In this document: positions 26,354-36,138 of the stretch, piece by piece | How the letters are laid out: each line of letters begins with the position of its first letter | Numbering within the stretch: position 1 is the first letter of the stretch | Assembly: GCA_965230665.1 (NCBI GenBank) | Contig: CBDDLM010000004.1 | Coordinates: 186,001-250,000 of the forward strand | Source: JAGNRR01 sp965230665 | Lineage (GTDB): Bacteria; Bacteroidota; Bacteroidia; Chitinophagales; Chitinophagaceae | Reading direction: 5' to 3' | DNA length: 64,000 nt | Translations under genes and position numbers: made by a program | Notes under the pieces: generated by a model | The model's database searches: none | What the model was told of the DNA's origin: nothing | The model's input: only the letters and a program-made list of their open reading frames with translations

Positions 26354-26893
26354 ATGGCAATGACACCCGCACAAAAAAATGAAGTAATAGAAGTATTAAA
26401 AGAGAAATTTTCTCAATATGAGAACTTTTACTTGGCTGATACTGAATCGCTCACAGTAGAGCAAATAGGTAATCTTCGTCGTACTTGTTTCGAAAAAAAT
26501 GTAGAAATGAGAGTGGCTAAGAATAAATTAATCCAAAAAGCTCTTGAAGCTTTGAGTTCAGAAAAATATGAAGGCGCTTTTCCTGCATTAAAAGGAGTTA
26601 CTGCTTTGATGTTTTCTGAAAGCCCTAAAGATCCTGCTGTTATTATATCTGACTTTAGAGATGATAACCCTGGCGATCGCCCTGTATTAAAAGCCGCTTT
26701 TATTGACGGTGATGTATTTATGGGAGATGATCAATTAGCGACTCTTAAGGCAATCAAAAGCAAGCAAGAACTTATTGGAGAAATTATTGGCTTATTACAA
26801 TCACCTGCTAAGAACGTTATCAGCGGTCTTAAAAGCGGTGGCGGTAAGCTGGCTGGTATCCTTAAAACCCTTAGCGAACGCGCTGAGGCATAA
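26354..26893 (+). CDS. rplJ: 50S ribosomal protein L10
   Basis: 179 aa. N-terminal rRNA-binding domain (FYLADTESLTVEQIGNLRR, MRVAKNKLIQKAL, LKGVTALMFSE) and a C-terminal helical tail that anchors L7/L12 dimers. Upstream partner of rplL. Confidence 0.97.
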   Translation: MAMTPAQKNEVIEVLKEKFSQYENFYLADTESLTVEQIGNLRRTCFEKNVEMRVAKNKLIQKALEALSSEKYEGAFPALKGVTALMFSESPKDPAVIISDFRDDNPGDRPVLKAAFIDGDVFMGDDQLATLKAIKSKQELIGEIIGLLQSPAKNVISGLKSGGGKLAGILKTLSERAEA

Positions 26894-26949
26894 ACATAGC
26901 TTCCAACACTCAATATAAAAATTAACACAACACATTAAAACAAATTAAA

Positions 26950-27327
26950 ATGGCAGATTTAAAAGAATTCGCAGAACAATTAGTAAACCTTACAGTAAAA
27001 GACGTAAATGAGCTTGCAGATATTCTTAAAGAAGAATATGGTATCGAGCCTGCAGCGGCAGCAGTAGCAGTAGCAGCTGGTGGCGGTGGTGACGCAGCTG
27101 GTGGTGGTGCTGAGCAAACTGAATTCGACGTAGTATTGACTAGCGCTGGTGCTAGCAAATTAGGCGTTGTAAAAGCAGTTAAAGAATTAACTGGTCTAGG
27201 CTTGAAAGAAGCTAAAGAATTAGTTGATGGTGCTCCTAGCAACATTAAAGAAGGTGTATCTAAAGCAGAAGCTGAAGATATGGCAGCTAAGCTTAAAGAA
27301 GCTGGTGCTGAGGTTGAACTTAAATAA
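26950..27327 (+). CDS. rplL: 50S ribosomal protein L7/L12
   Basis: 125 aa. N-terminal dimerisation helices, Ala/Gly-rich hinge (EPAAAAVAVAAGGGGD) and C-terminal factor-binding domain (TEFDVVLTSAGASKLGVVK, LGLKEAKELVDGAP). Followed at once by a strong terminator rather than by rpoB. Confidence 0.98.
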   Translation: MADLKEFAEQLVNLTVKDVNELADILKEEYGIEPAAAAVAVAAGGGGDAAGGGAEQTEFDVVLTSAGASKLGVVKAVKELTGLGLKEAKELVDGAPSNIKEGVSKAEAEDMAAKLKEAGAEVELK

Positions 27328-27350
27328 GTTTACTTATTTGACGAAATATC

Positions 27351-27382
27351 AAAACCGTTGCGCTTTGCGCAACGGTTTTTTT
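27351..27382 (+). terminator. Strong terminator after rplL
   Basis: AAAACCGTTGCGC/GCGCAACGGTTTT hairpin with a short loop and an 8-T run. Ends the ribosomal operon where rpoBC would normally continue. Confidence 0.9.
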
Positions 27383-27676
27383 TGTGCAATAAACCTAACT
27401 AGGCTGAAAGACCTTTTCTTTTCTAAAGAAAAAATCTAAATACACCTTGCCTTGACTCCCCTACCCTAAATTCTATATACTTTCCATATCATGCGAGACA
27501 TATTGCGAGTACAGACATTTCACGCATTTCAAACATGCTACCCCTAAGCTTTTATGATAATATTTCTTAAGGAATATCTCAACATATCTATACATAAAGT
27601 ACTGAAAAAGAAGGATATATGACTTTTAGAATGTAATTTAGCCAGATCACTTCAACTTTCAAATCAAATATGCAAT
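27383..27676. other. Intergenic region between rplL and first subtilase
   Basis: About 290 nt with no supported gene. The promoter of the downstream protease is expected near its right end; no clear consensus was found. Confidence 0.4.
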
Positions 27677-30600
27677 ATGAAAAAATCTATATCCACACTT
27701 GCTCTTTTATTGTGCATCCTATTTTCTAGTCAATCCTATGGACAAGAATCAGGCAAACTAATCTTACGATCTGGCACGCAATACTTAACGCCTAATCTAG
27801 AAGAATTCATAAACAATCCAACTGGTACTTCTTCGAAGTATAAACTTGTATTGTTTAATTCAACACCGAATAACCTTATCAAAGAGAATCTAAAGAGTAA
27901 TGGAGTTGACTTTTTAGAGTATGTTCCTGATAATGGTTTTATAGTAAAGTTTCCTTCCGGAGGAAATTTCAATTTCTTAAATGGTAAAAATATTCTCGGA
28001 GTATATGAACTTCCTAAAGCCTTAAAACTTGATTATCGCATCTTGAATTGGGAGGTTCCTCAACATGCCTTGGTTGGTACAAATAATGCTAAAGTGGCTG
28101 TTATTGCCATGAAGGGTCTTAATATAAAGGATCATGCACAAGAACTAGAACAAAACAACCTACACCCTTATGAATATGGGCAAGATAAACGTTTTGCCTA
28201 TTACGAACTGAATGCAACACAAATCAATAACATAGCTGAAAAATCTTGGGTACGCTATATCGAGTTTATTGATGAACCCGGTGTTCCTGAATCTACCGAA
28301 GGTAGAAGCATACAAAGATCGAATGTCATCAATAATCATCTAAGCAATGGGTTATCATACGATGCGGATGGTGTAAAGTTACTTGTTCGAGATGATGGTC
28401 TTGTAGGACCTCATATTGACTACACTGGTAGATTAATCAACCTTACAACAGATGCAACGGGTACTCATGGAGATGGAGTTGCTGGTGTTATGGGCGGAGC
28501 TGGTAATATTGACCCAAGTGTTGAAGGTGGATCATCTGCGGCAGATATTTACGTTATAAATTATCTATCAACTTTCCAAGATACAACGCTAGGACTTCAT
28601 CTGTATGACAGTGTTATGATTACCAACTCTTCTTATAGTAATGGTTGTAATGCAGGCTATACATCTACAACTCAAACTGTAGATAAACAGATTTTTGATC
28701 ATCAAACACTCATGCATGTGTTCTCTGCTGGAAACTCCAACAATAATGATTGTGGGTATGGAGCTGGAAACCAATGGGGTAATATTACAGGTGGTCACAA
28801 GATGGGCAAAAATGTTATAACAGTTGCTAATTTATATAATGATGCAAGCTTAGTGAGCTCAAGTTCGCGTGGGCCAGCCCATGACGGCAGAATCAAACCT
28901 GATATGGCCGCACATGGTCAAGGACAAATGTCTACAGATCCAAATAACCAATATGCTCCCTTTGGAGGCACTTCATCAGCCGCACCTAGTTTGGCCGGAA
29001 ATTTAGGACAATTAATTCAAGCGTATAGAAGTTTGAACGGTGGTAGCAGTCCTAAATCGTCCTTAGTAAAAGCAGCTGCTATGAATACAGCTACTGATCT
29101 TGGAAATGCAGGGCCAGATTTTCGTTATGGCTATGGGATGATCAATACAGCTCGTGCCTATGATGTCATTGCGAATAATCAATATTTGTTTTCTACAATT
29201 AACCAAGGTGGATCGAACACGCATACCGTAAATGTCCCTGCAGGTACAGGACAATTAAGGATTATGCTCTACTGGCATGATCCGGAAGGAACAGTGGCTA
29301 CGAATAAAGCATTAGTAAACGATCTAGACATGGTGGTAAATGGAACCTTGTTACCTCTGGTCTTAGATCACACACCAAACGCGACCACATTGAACAATCC
29401 TGCAATTCCTGGAGCCGATCATTTAAATAATGTTGAGCAAGTCGTAGTTGATAATCCAAGCGCTGGAAATTACTCCGTCCAAATTGATGGATTTCAAGTA
29501 CCAAGTGGTCCACAGGAATATGTTTTGGTATATGCCTTTATTCCAGATGATATAAAAGTCACCTACCCTCTAGGTGGTGAATCAGTTATTCCCGGGAATA
29601 CTGAAATTATACATTGGGACGCCTATGGAAACAGTGGTAGTTTTACTGTTGAATATAGTACTAACAATGGCTCAAGTTGGACAAGTATTGGAACAGCCCC
29701 TGGGAATGAAAGAAATATTTCTTGGAACGTTCCATCCATTAATACTGGCGATGCTTTGATTCGTGTAAGTAGATCAGCACAATCTGATGTAAGCGATGAA
29801 ACCTTTAATATTCTTCCTGTGCCTGTGTTTACCATTCAGAACAATAATTCAAACTCGGTGATACTTAACTGGGCCAATGTTGCTAGTGCTACTAAATATT
29901 ACATTTGGCGATTGGGAGCTAAGTTTATGGAAATCGTTGATTCTTCGAATACGAACCAATACATATTGGGTGGTTTATCAGGCGGAGAAGACCTTTGGCT
30001 TAGCGTATCCGCAAGCTCAGCAAGTATAACTGGAGAGCGTGCTAATGCTCAGAATTTTATATTTAATCCAACAGGGTCATGTGGTGGTTGCCTGAGCAGC
30101 ATAAACAGTTTCCCATATTTTGAAAGTTTTGAATCTGGAATTGGATTATTTTGTCAGTCTAATGCCGATGATATAGACTTCACAATTTGGAGCGGAGGAA
30201 CCCCTTCAGTCAACACAGGACCTAGTGCCGCTTCACATGGATCGCAATATGCTTATTTAGAAGCAACCAATCCAAACTTCCCTTCCAAGGTAGCTATTTT
30301 TGGAAGCCCATGCTTTGATTTAAGTAATAGTGTTTTACCAGCTCAGTTAAAATTTGATTACCATATGTATGGTGCTGCTATGGGTACTCTTGATGTGGAA
30401 ATATCAACAAACGGCGGACAAACATGGTCTGCACCAGTTCTAACCATATCGGGCGACCAAGGTAATCAATGGCTTACAGATTCTATTGATCTAGCCCCTT
30501 ATCAGACCAATCAAGTCAGCTTTAGATTTGTTGGCACAAGTGGTACTTCATGGACTTCTGATATAGCTGTTGATAATATTAGACTTACAATTCCTGAGCT

Positions 30601-31150
30601 AACAGCCTTACCAGTGCAGTTTTCAAGCTGGGAAGTTAATTGGGCTCAACAGCACGCCTTGCTTAGCTGGAAGACGAACTGGGAAGTAAACAACTCTCAT
30701 TTTGTAATAGAGCGTTCTCTCAATAATATGGACTTTGAACAAATTGGCAGCGTACAGGCTACACTTAATCCAAATGATCCTCAGGAATATAGTTTTACCG
30801 ATTTAAATGCGAAGCAATTGCTATCGGAAAAAATCTATTATAGAATTCGACAAATGGACAAAGATCAAAAAAGTAGCTTGTCGAATGTATTGTCTCTAAA
30901 TAATGAAGGACATACAGTGATCTACGCCATTCAACCGAACCCATCAGACGGAATTTTTTATATCAACACCATCAAAGATTTAAGAAATATACAAATCATA
31001 AATTCATTTGGTCAAACAATTAAGAGTATCCCCTCAAAAGATATAAACTCTAAAGTCTTAGACTTGAATGATCAAGCTCCAGGCATCTACTTCGTAGTAC
31101 TTCGTGATAAAGCAAATCAATATCATAGATTGAAAATCTCTCTGCGTTAA
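27677..31150 (+). CDS. Secreted S8 subtilisin-like protease with T9SS domain (copy 1)
   Basis: 1157 aa. Signal peptide ends SQSYGQ. A ~200-residue N-terminal prodomain-like region precedes the S8 catalytic domain with D239 (VRDDG), H264 (GTHGDGVAG), oxyanion N353 (SAGNS) and nucleophile S433 (GGTSSAAPS). A P-domain-like beta region follows, then an Fn3/Ig-like segment (GGESVIPGNTEIIHWDAYG), a MAM/ConA-like jelly-roll (SINSFPYFESFESGIG), a T9SS-associated WKTNWEVNNSHFVIERS module and a type A sorting domain (QPNPSDGIFYINT). An extracellular or surface endopeptidase, probably for protein feeding. Its tandem neighbour is a clear paralog that lacks the WKTNWE module. Substrate unknown. Confidence 0.9.
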   Translation: MKKSISTLALLLCILFSSQSYGQESGKLILRSGTQYLTPNLEEFINNPTGTSSKYKLVLFNSTPNNLIKENLKSNGVDFLEYVPDNGFIVKFPSGGNFNFLNGKNILGVYELPKALKLDYRILNWEVPQHALVGTNNAKVAVIAMKGLNIKDHAQELEQNNLHPYEYGQDKRFAYYELNATQINNIAEKSWVRYIEFIDEPGVPESTEGRSIQRSNVINNHLSNGLSYDADGVKLLVRDDGLVGPHIDYTGRLINLTTDATGTHGDGVAGVMGGAGNIDPSVEGGSSAADIYVINYLSTFQDTTLGLHLYDSVMITNSSYSNGCNAGYTSTTQTVDKQIFDHQTLMHVFSAGNSNNNDCGYGAGNQWGNITGGHKMGKNVITVANLYNDASLVSSSSRGPAHDGRIKPDMAAHGQGQMSTDPNNQYAPFGGTSSAAPSLAGNLGQLIQAYRSLNGGSSPKSSLVKAAAMNTATDLGNAGPDFRYGYGMINTARAYDVIANNQYLFSTINQGGSNTHTVNVPAGTGQLRIMLYWHDPEGTVATNKALVNDLDMVVNGTLLPLVLDHTPNATTLNNPAIPGADHLNNVEQVVVDNPSAGNYSVQIDGFQVPSGPQEYVLVYAFIPDDIKVTYPLGGESVIPGNTEIIHWDAYGNSGSFTVEYSTNNGSSWTSIGTAPGNERNISWNVPSINTGDALIRVSRSAQSDVSDETFNILPVPVFTIQNNNSNSVILNWANVASATKYYIWRLGAKFMEIVDSSNTNQYILGGLSGGEDLWLSVSASSASITGERANAQNFIFNPTGSCGGCLSSINSFPYFESFESGIGLFCQSNADDIDFTIWSGGTPSVNTGPSAASHGSQYAYLEATNPNFPSKVAIFGSPCFDLSNSVLPAQLKFDYHMYGAAMGTLDVEISTNGGQTWSAPVLTISGDQGNQWLTDSIDLAPYQTNQVSFRFVGTSGTSWTSDIAVDNIRLTIPELTALPVQFSSWEVNWAQQHALLSWKTNWEVNNSHFVIERSLNNMDFEQIGSVQATLNPNDPQEYSFTDLNAKQLLSEKIYYRIRQMDKDQKSSLSNVLSLNNEGHTVIYAIQPNPSDGIFYINTIKDLRNIQIINSFGQTIKSIPSKDINSKVLDLNDQAPGIYFVVLRDKANQYHRLKISLR

Positions 31151-31177
31151 TCGTTTTAATACAAAAAACAATAACTT

Positions 31178-31213
31178 AATCCTCGCAAACTTTTTGCGAG
31201 GATTTCTTCTTTT
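31178..31213 (+). terminator. Terminator between the two subtilase genes
   Basis: ATCCTCGCAAA (31179-31189) / TTTGCGAGGAT (31193-31203) hairpin followed by a T-rich tract, so the paralogs are separate transcription units. Confidence 0.8.
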
Positions 31214-31355
31214 TGGGAAGCTTAATACAGATGGATTAAAACCCAAATGGCTCTCCTACCACAGGTGAACTTAGCGTATTCAAAAAAGGATATCCGGTAT
31301 TTTAATTGTAAATTAGCGAAACTAACCGCACAGTTAAAACCAATTAAAAAGTTCT

Positions 31356-34300
31356 ATGAAAATATTAAATTCTATTCTTCTTTTTTTGTGCATTCTATTT
31401 TCCAATCAATCTTTTGCTCAGAAATCCAGTCAATTAATCCTAAGAACTGAGATTAAAGAATTCGAACCTAATCTTGAGGAGTTTATAAACAGTTCCCATT
31501 TGGGTTCGACCAACTATAAACTTTTACTGTTCAATACAATCCCCAAAAACGATATCAAAAAGGATCTTGAAAGAAATGGAGTTCATTTCCTTGAGTACGT
31601 TCCGAACAATGCTTATATCGTAAAATTTTCTTCCATATCCGATTATGCATTTTTAAGAGCTAAAGACATTAAAGGAATATACGAACTCCCCAAAGCCTTA
31701 AAACTTGATTATCGAATTATAGATTGGGATATTCCACAACATGCTTTAGTGGGCTCTGATTATGCAAAGGTTGCCATTATAGCCATGAATGGAGAAAACA
31801 TAAAAGATCGCATATTAGAATTAGAGCAAAATAATATAACAGCCTATAAGTATGGTAAGGATTCACGCTTCGCCTATTTCGAGTTAAATCGTTCTCAAAT
31901 TAATGATATCATAAAAAAAACCTGGGTTCGATCTGTTGAACTCATCGATGAACCAGGGAAGCCAGAATCTACTGAAGGACGATCAATACAGAAATCTAAT
32001 CTTATTAATAATGATTTGGCTGGCGGCCTTTCGTTTAATGCCACGGGTGTTAAGTTATTAGTTCGTGATGATGGACTGGTAGGTCCGCATATTGATTTTG
32101 AAGGGCGTTTGTATAACTTAACTAATGATGCAACTGGAACTCATGGTGATGGAGTAGCTGGTGTTATGGGTGGTGCTGGCAATATAGACCCAAGTGTAGA
32201 AGGTGGCGCATCAGGTGCAGACATTTATGTTATTAATTATCAAGCAAATTTTCAGGACACCACATTGAGTCTTCATCAAAACGGAGATGTTATCATTACG
32301 AATTCTTCATATAGTAATGGCTGCAATGCTGGCTATACATCAACCACACAAACTGTAGACAAACAAGTTTTTGAAAACCAAACACTCATACATGTATTCT
32401 CAGCAGGAAACTCCAACAATAATGATTGTGGATATGGCGCTGGAAATCAATGGGGTAATATTACTGGTGGTCACAAAATGGGTAAAAATGTTATTACGGT
32501 TGCTAACTTGTATAATGATGGTAGTCTTGTAGGTTCTAGTTCACGTGGACCAGCGCATGATGGCAGAATCAAACCCGATATGGCAGCACACGGTCAAGGG
32601 CAGATGTCTACTGATCCCAATCACCAATATGATCCTTTTGGAGGTACATCTGCTGCGGCGCCGAGTTTAGCTGGCAATCTTGCACAACTTGTTGAAGCTT
32701 ATAGAAGTCTAAATGGTAATGCAGACCCAAAATCTGCACTAATAAAAGCTGCTACAATGAATTCTGCCACAGACCTAGGAAATGCAGGACCTGATTTCCG
32801 TTATGGCTATGGGATGATCAATACTGCTAGAGCTTATGATATTATTGCAAATAATCAATACCTATTTGATTCTATTAGTCATACGGGTACGAAGAATCAT
32901 ACAATTCCTGTACCTACAGGTGTTGGACAGTTAAGGATTATGCTTTACTGGCATGACCCTGAAGCAACTGTCAACGTAAACTCTGCCCTGATTAATGATC
33001 TGGATTTGGTTGTTAATAACACCCTACTGCCATTAGTACTCGACCCTACCCCAAACCCAACAACTCTTAATAGTCCTGCTGTTCCTGGTATAGATCGTTT
33101 AAATAATGTAGAACAGGTTGTCATTGATAACCCAAGTGCAGGAAACTACTCTGTCCAAATTAATGGCTTTCAAGTTCCTAGCGGTCCGCAAGAATATGTT
33201 CTGGTCTATTCATTTATTAAAGAAGGTATTGAAGTAACTTACCCCATCGGTGGCGAGTCACTTATACCAGGTAATACGGAAATCATTCACTGGGATGCAT
33301 ATGGTAATACTGGAAGTTTTAATATAGAATATAGTACAAATAACGGTAGCAACTGGACGAATATTGGTACAGCTTCGAGTAGCGAAAGAAATATTTCTTG
33401 GAACGTTCCTGCCATTAATACAGCGGATGCATTGGTAAGAGTTAGTAGAGGAACTGAATCTGATGTAAGCGACGAAACTTTTAATCTATTTCCAGTTCCT
33501 CAATTCTCAATTCAACTTTATAATACAACCTCTGTAGAATTAAATTGGACTACAATCCCGGGTGCAACTAAATATTACATATGGAGATTAGGTACTAAAT
33601 ATATGGAGCTTATAGATTCCTCTACAACGAACCAATATATTTTGGGTGGACTCGTTGGAGGAGAAAGTCTTTGGCTTAGTGTATCGGCAAATTCAGCGAC
33701 CATTACTGGAGAACGTGCCAACGCTAAAAATTTCATCTTTAACCCAGCAGGCTCTTGCAATGGTTGCATTAGTAGCATAAACACCTTTCCTCATATTGAA
33801 AACTTTGAATCTGGTTTTGGTTTATTCTGTCAATTCAGTTCGGACGATACAGACTATACCAACAGAACTGGTGCGACCCCAACGAATAGTACTGGACCAA
33901 ATTTTGCTTCGCAGGGTTCTAAGTACATTTACATCGAAGCTTCTAATCCCAATAACCCCTCTAAGACCGCAATTTTAGGAAGCCCCTGTTATGACTTAAG
34001 CCATGTGCAAGGTGCTCAGCTAAAATTTGATTATCATATGTTAGGAACAGGGATGGGATCTCTTGAAGTAGAAATTTCAACAGATGGAGGACAATCTTGG
34101 TCTCCAAATCCGATATGGACCATATCTGGGAATCAAGGATTTCTTTGGCAAACAGATTCTATCGATCTTAGTAACTACCTAGGCAATCAAGTCAGCTATC
34201 GGTTTGTTGGCACAACGGGCACCTCTTCAAGATCAGATATAGCTATTGATCAAGTTATCTTGAGTGTCACCCCCTTTGCACTTTCTGTAGAAAACCATCA

Positions 34301-34541
34301 GCGTGAAACTTATACGATTCGCCCCAACCCGTCAAATGGAATTTTTCATCTTAATACAATTGAACACCTAAAAAATATACAGGTATTAAATTCATTTGGA
34401 CAGGTTATAAAAAACATTTCTACGAAAGAACTAAACACAAAAGTCTTGGACATGCATAAACATGCACCAGGGATATACTTTGTGGTTTTACATGACAAAG
34501 AAGATCATTATCATCGTTTAAAAATTTCGATCCAGAAATAA
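31356..34541 (+). CDS. Secreted S8 subtilisin-like protease with T9SS domain (copy 2)
   Basis: 1061-aa paralog of the preceding protein, with the same order of prodomain, S8 domain, beta modules and type A sorting domain. Catalytic residues are D238 (VRDDG), H263 (GTHGDG), N352 and S432 (GGTSAAAPS). Large stretches are identical to copy 1 (for example around SSRGPAHDGRIKPDMAAHG) while the N-terminus is more diverged. It lacks the ~95-residue module that precedes the sorting domain in copy 1. Signal peptide ends NQSFAQ. Likely arose by tandem duplication followed by loss or gain of that module. Confidence 0.9.
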   Translation: MKILNSILLFLCILFSNQSFAQKSSQLILRTEIKEFEPNLEEFINSSHLGSTNYKLLLFNTIPKNDIKKDLERNGVHFLEYVPNNAYIVKFSSISDYAFLRAKDIKGIYELPKALKLDYRIIDWDIPQHALVGSDYAKVAIIAMNGENIKDRILELEQNNITAYKYGKDSRFAYFELNRSQINDIIKKTWVRSVELIDEPGKPESTEGRSIQKSNLINNDLAGGLSFNATGVKLLVRDDGLVGPHIDFEGRLYNLTNDATGTHGDGVAGVMGGAGNIDPSVEGGASGADIYVINYQANFQDTTLSLHQNGDVIITNSSYSNGCNAGYTSTTQTVDKQVFENQTLIHVFSAGNSNNNDCGYGAGNQWGNITGGHKMGKNVITVANLYNDGSLVGSSSRGPAHDGRIKPDMAAHGQGQMSTDPNHQYDPFGGTSAAAPSLAGNLAQLVEAYRSLNGNADPKSALIKAATMNSATDLGNAGPDFRYGYGMINTARAYDIIANNQYLFDSISHTGTKNHTIPVPTGVGQLRIMLYWHDPEATVNVNSALINDLDLVVNNTLLPLVLDPTPNPTTLNSPAVPGIDRLNNVEQVVIDNPSAGNYSVQINGFQVPSGPQEYVLVYSFIKEGIEVTYPIGGESLIPGNTEIIHWDAYGNTGSFNIEYSTNNGSNWTNIGTASSSERNISWNVPAINTADALVRVSRGTESDVSDETFNLFPVPQFSIQLYNTTSVELNWTTIPGATKYYIWRLGTKYMELIDSSTTNQYILGGLVGGESLWLSVSANSATITGERANAKNFIFNPAGSCNGCISSINTFPHIENFESGFGLFCQFSSDDTDYTNRTGATPTNSTGPNFASQGSKYIYIEASNPNNPSKTAILGSPCYDLSHVQGAQLKFDYHMLGTGMGSLEVEISTDGGQSWSPNPIWTISGNQGFLWQTDSIDLSNYLGNQVSYRFVGTTGTSSRSDIAIDQVILSVTPFALSVENHQRETYTIRPNPSNGIFHLNTIEHLKNIQVLNSFGQVIKNISTKELNTKVLDMHKHAPGIYFVVLHDKEDHYHRLKISIQK

Positions 34542-34729
34542 AAAGACTTCACACAAGTAAAACGGAGTGCACCTCTTTTGAAGTACTACTTTGCGACCTA
34601 CATGTATCCTAGCGTAAAGAAGTTTAGAAGACCTACAGTGCTAAACCTGATATATAAAGAGCAAGATTTTTACTAAAAAACTTGCTCCTTATCTTAAATG
34701 CTCTCCTTTTTACGAATTACTTTTAACCT

Positions 34730-35386
34730 ATGGCATTAGATAAAAATCAGATTGCACAGCGCATCGCACAAGAATTAAAGGACGGATACTACGTTAATTT
34801 AGGAATTGGTATCCCTACCTTAGTTGCTAATTACATTCCTGAAGGAGTTGAAGTAGTTTTACAAAGTGAGAACGGTTTGTTAGGTATGGGGCCTTTCCCT
34901 GAGGCTGGCAAAGAAGATGCTGATTTAATTAATGCAGGAAAACAAACGATTACAACGGTTCCGGGATCGGCTTTCTTTGATAGTGCTATGAGCTTCGGTA
35001 TGATTCGATCGGGCAAAGTTGACCTAACTGTTTTAGGCGCCATGGAGGTTGCTCAGAATGGAGATATTGCAAACTGGAAAATACCAGGTAAAATGGTTAA
35101 AGGCATGGGTGGAGCAATGGACTTAGTGGCCAGTGCCAAAAACATTATTGTTGCCATGCAACATACAGACCGTAAAGGCAATTCTAAGCTATTAAAAGAA
35201 TGTAGCCTTCCTATAACAGGACTTAGATGTGTAAAAAAGATTGTTACCAACCTGGGTGTGTTTAATATCACGGATCAGGGATTTGAATGTATTGAGTATG
35301 CCCCAGAGGTTACCTTAGATGAAATTCAAGAAAAAACAGCCGGATCACTTACTATTGCTGAAAATGTTAAGCAAATGGCCTTCTAA
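34730..35386 (+). CDS. scoB: 3-oxoacid CoA-transferase subunit B
   Basis: 218 aa, subunit B of succinyl-CoA:3-ketoacid CoA-transferase, which moves CoA between succinyl-CoA and acetoacetate. The catalytic glutamate is in QSENGLLGMGP; YVNLGIGIPTLVANY and DLTVLGAMEVAQNGDIANW are typical of the family. Normal length for the B subunit. The A subunit gene is not adjacent and not in this window. 70 nt upstream of infC. Confidence 0.92.
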   Translation: MALDKNQIAQRIAQELKDGYYVNLGIGIPTLVANYIPEGVEVVLQSENGLLGMGPFPEAGKEDADLINAGKQTITTVPGSAFFDSAMSFGMIRSGKVDLTVLGAMEVAQNGDIANWKIPGKMVKGMGGAMDLVASAKNIIVAMQHTDRKGNSKLLKECSLPITGLRCVKKIVTNLGVFNITDQGFECIEYAPEVTLDEIQEKTAGSLTIAENVKQMAF

Positions 35387-35426
35387 AAAAAATTATTTAG
35401 TAACACCATTCACTAATTAAATAGCT

Positions 35427-35434
35427 TAACTTTG
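35427..35434 (+). promoter_or_regulatory. -7 box before infC
   Basis: TAACTTTG (consensus TAnnTTTG), 22 nt before the infC ATG. No clear -33. Confidence 0.4.
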
Positions 35435-35456
35435 TTTTACTTTTTTAATAATATTA

Positions 35457-36005
35457 ATGCGTCCTAGAAAGAGGAATTTTAAACCACGCCGTAGAGGCCC
35501 CGAACACAGAATCAATAAATTTATTACTGCTCAAGAAGTGCGACTTGTAGGCGACAACGTAGAACAAGGAGTATTTCCTACATCTCGTGCATTAGAACTT
35601 GCTGAAGAGGAAGGTCTTGATTTAGTAGAGATCTCACCAAAAGCAAATCCACCAGTTTGCCGAATTATTGATTACAATAAATTCTTATACGAAAAGAAAA
35701 AGAAAGACAAAGAGATTAAAGCCAAAGCTGCCAAAAATGATTTAAAGGAGATCCGTTTTGGCCCCAACACAGATGATCATGACTTTGAATTCAAAACAAG
35801 ACATGCTATTAAATTTCTTGAGGAAGGCAACAAAGTGAAAGCTTACGTACAATTTAGAGGGCGGTCGATCGTTTTTAAAGATCGTGGTGAACTGATCCTT
35901 TTAAAATTTGCTGAACGTCTAAAAGAAGTTGGAGATTTGGAGCACATGCCAAAATTAGAAGGTAAAAGAATGCACGCCATTTTCGTTCCGAAAAAAAAGA
36001 AATAA
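35457..36005 (+). CDS. infC: Translation initiation factor IF-3
   Basis: 182 aa. N-terminal domain with the FITAQEVRLVGDN(V) start and LDLVEISPKANPPVCRIIDY, a Lys-rich linker, and the C-terminal 30S-binding domain (EIRFGPNTDDHDFEFKTRHA, VKAYVQFRGRS). Binds the 30S subunit and proofreads start codons. The usual partners rpmI and rplT do not follow; a terminator does. Confidence 0.97.
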   Translation: MRPRKRNFKPRRRGPEHRINKFITAQEVRLVGDNVEQGVFPTSRALELAEEEGLDLVEISPKANPPVCRIIDYNKFLYEKKKKDKEIKAKAAKNDLKEIRFGPNTDDHDFEFKTRHAIKFLEEGNKVKAYVQFRGRSIVFKDRGELILLKFAERLKEVGDLEHMPKLEGKRMHAIFVPKKKK

Positions 36006-36021
36006 TCCATTTGTTTTCGAT

Positions 36022-36050
36022 TCTAAGGAGCCTTATCGGCTCCTTTTTTG
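36022..36050 (+). terminator. Terminator after infC
   Basis: AAGGAGCC/GGCTCCTT hairpin with a TTATC-type loop and a T run. Confidence 0.75.
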
Positions 36051-36138
36051 TTTTTATACTGATTGTTAATGAATTCAAGTTCATTAAACTAATAGAGATC
36101 GTACCCAGTCAAAAATACAAATCACAAAATGTAGAAGT

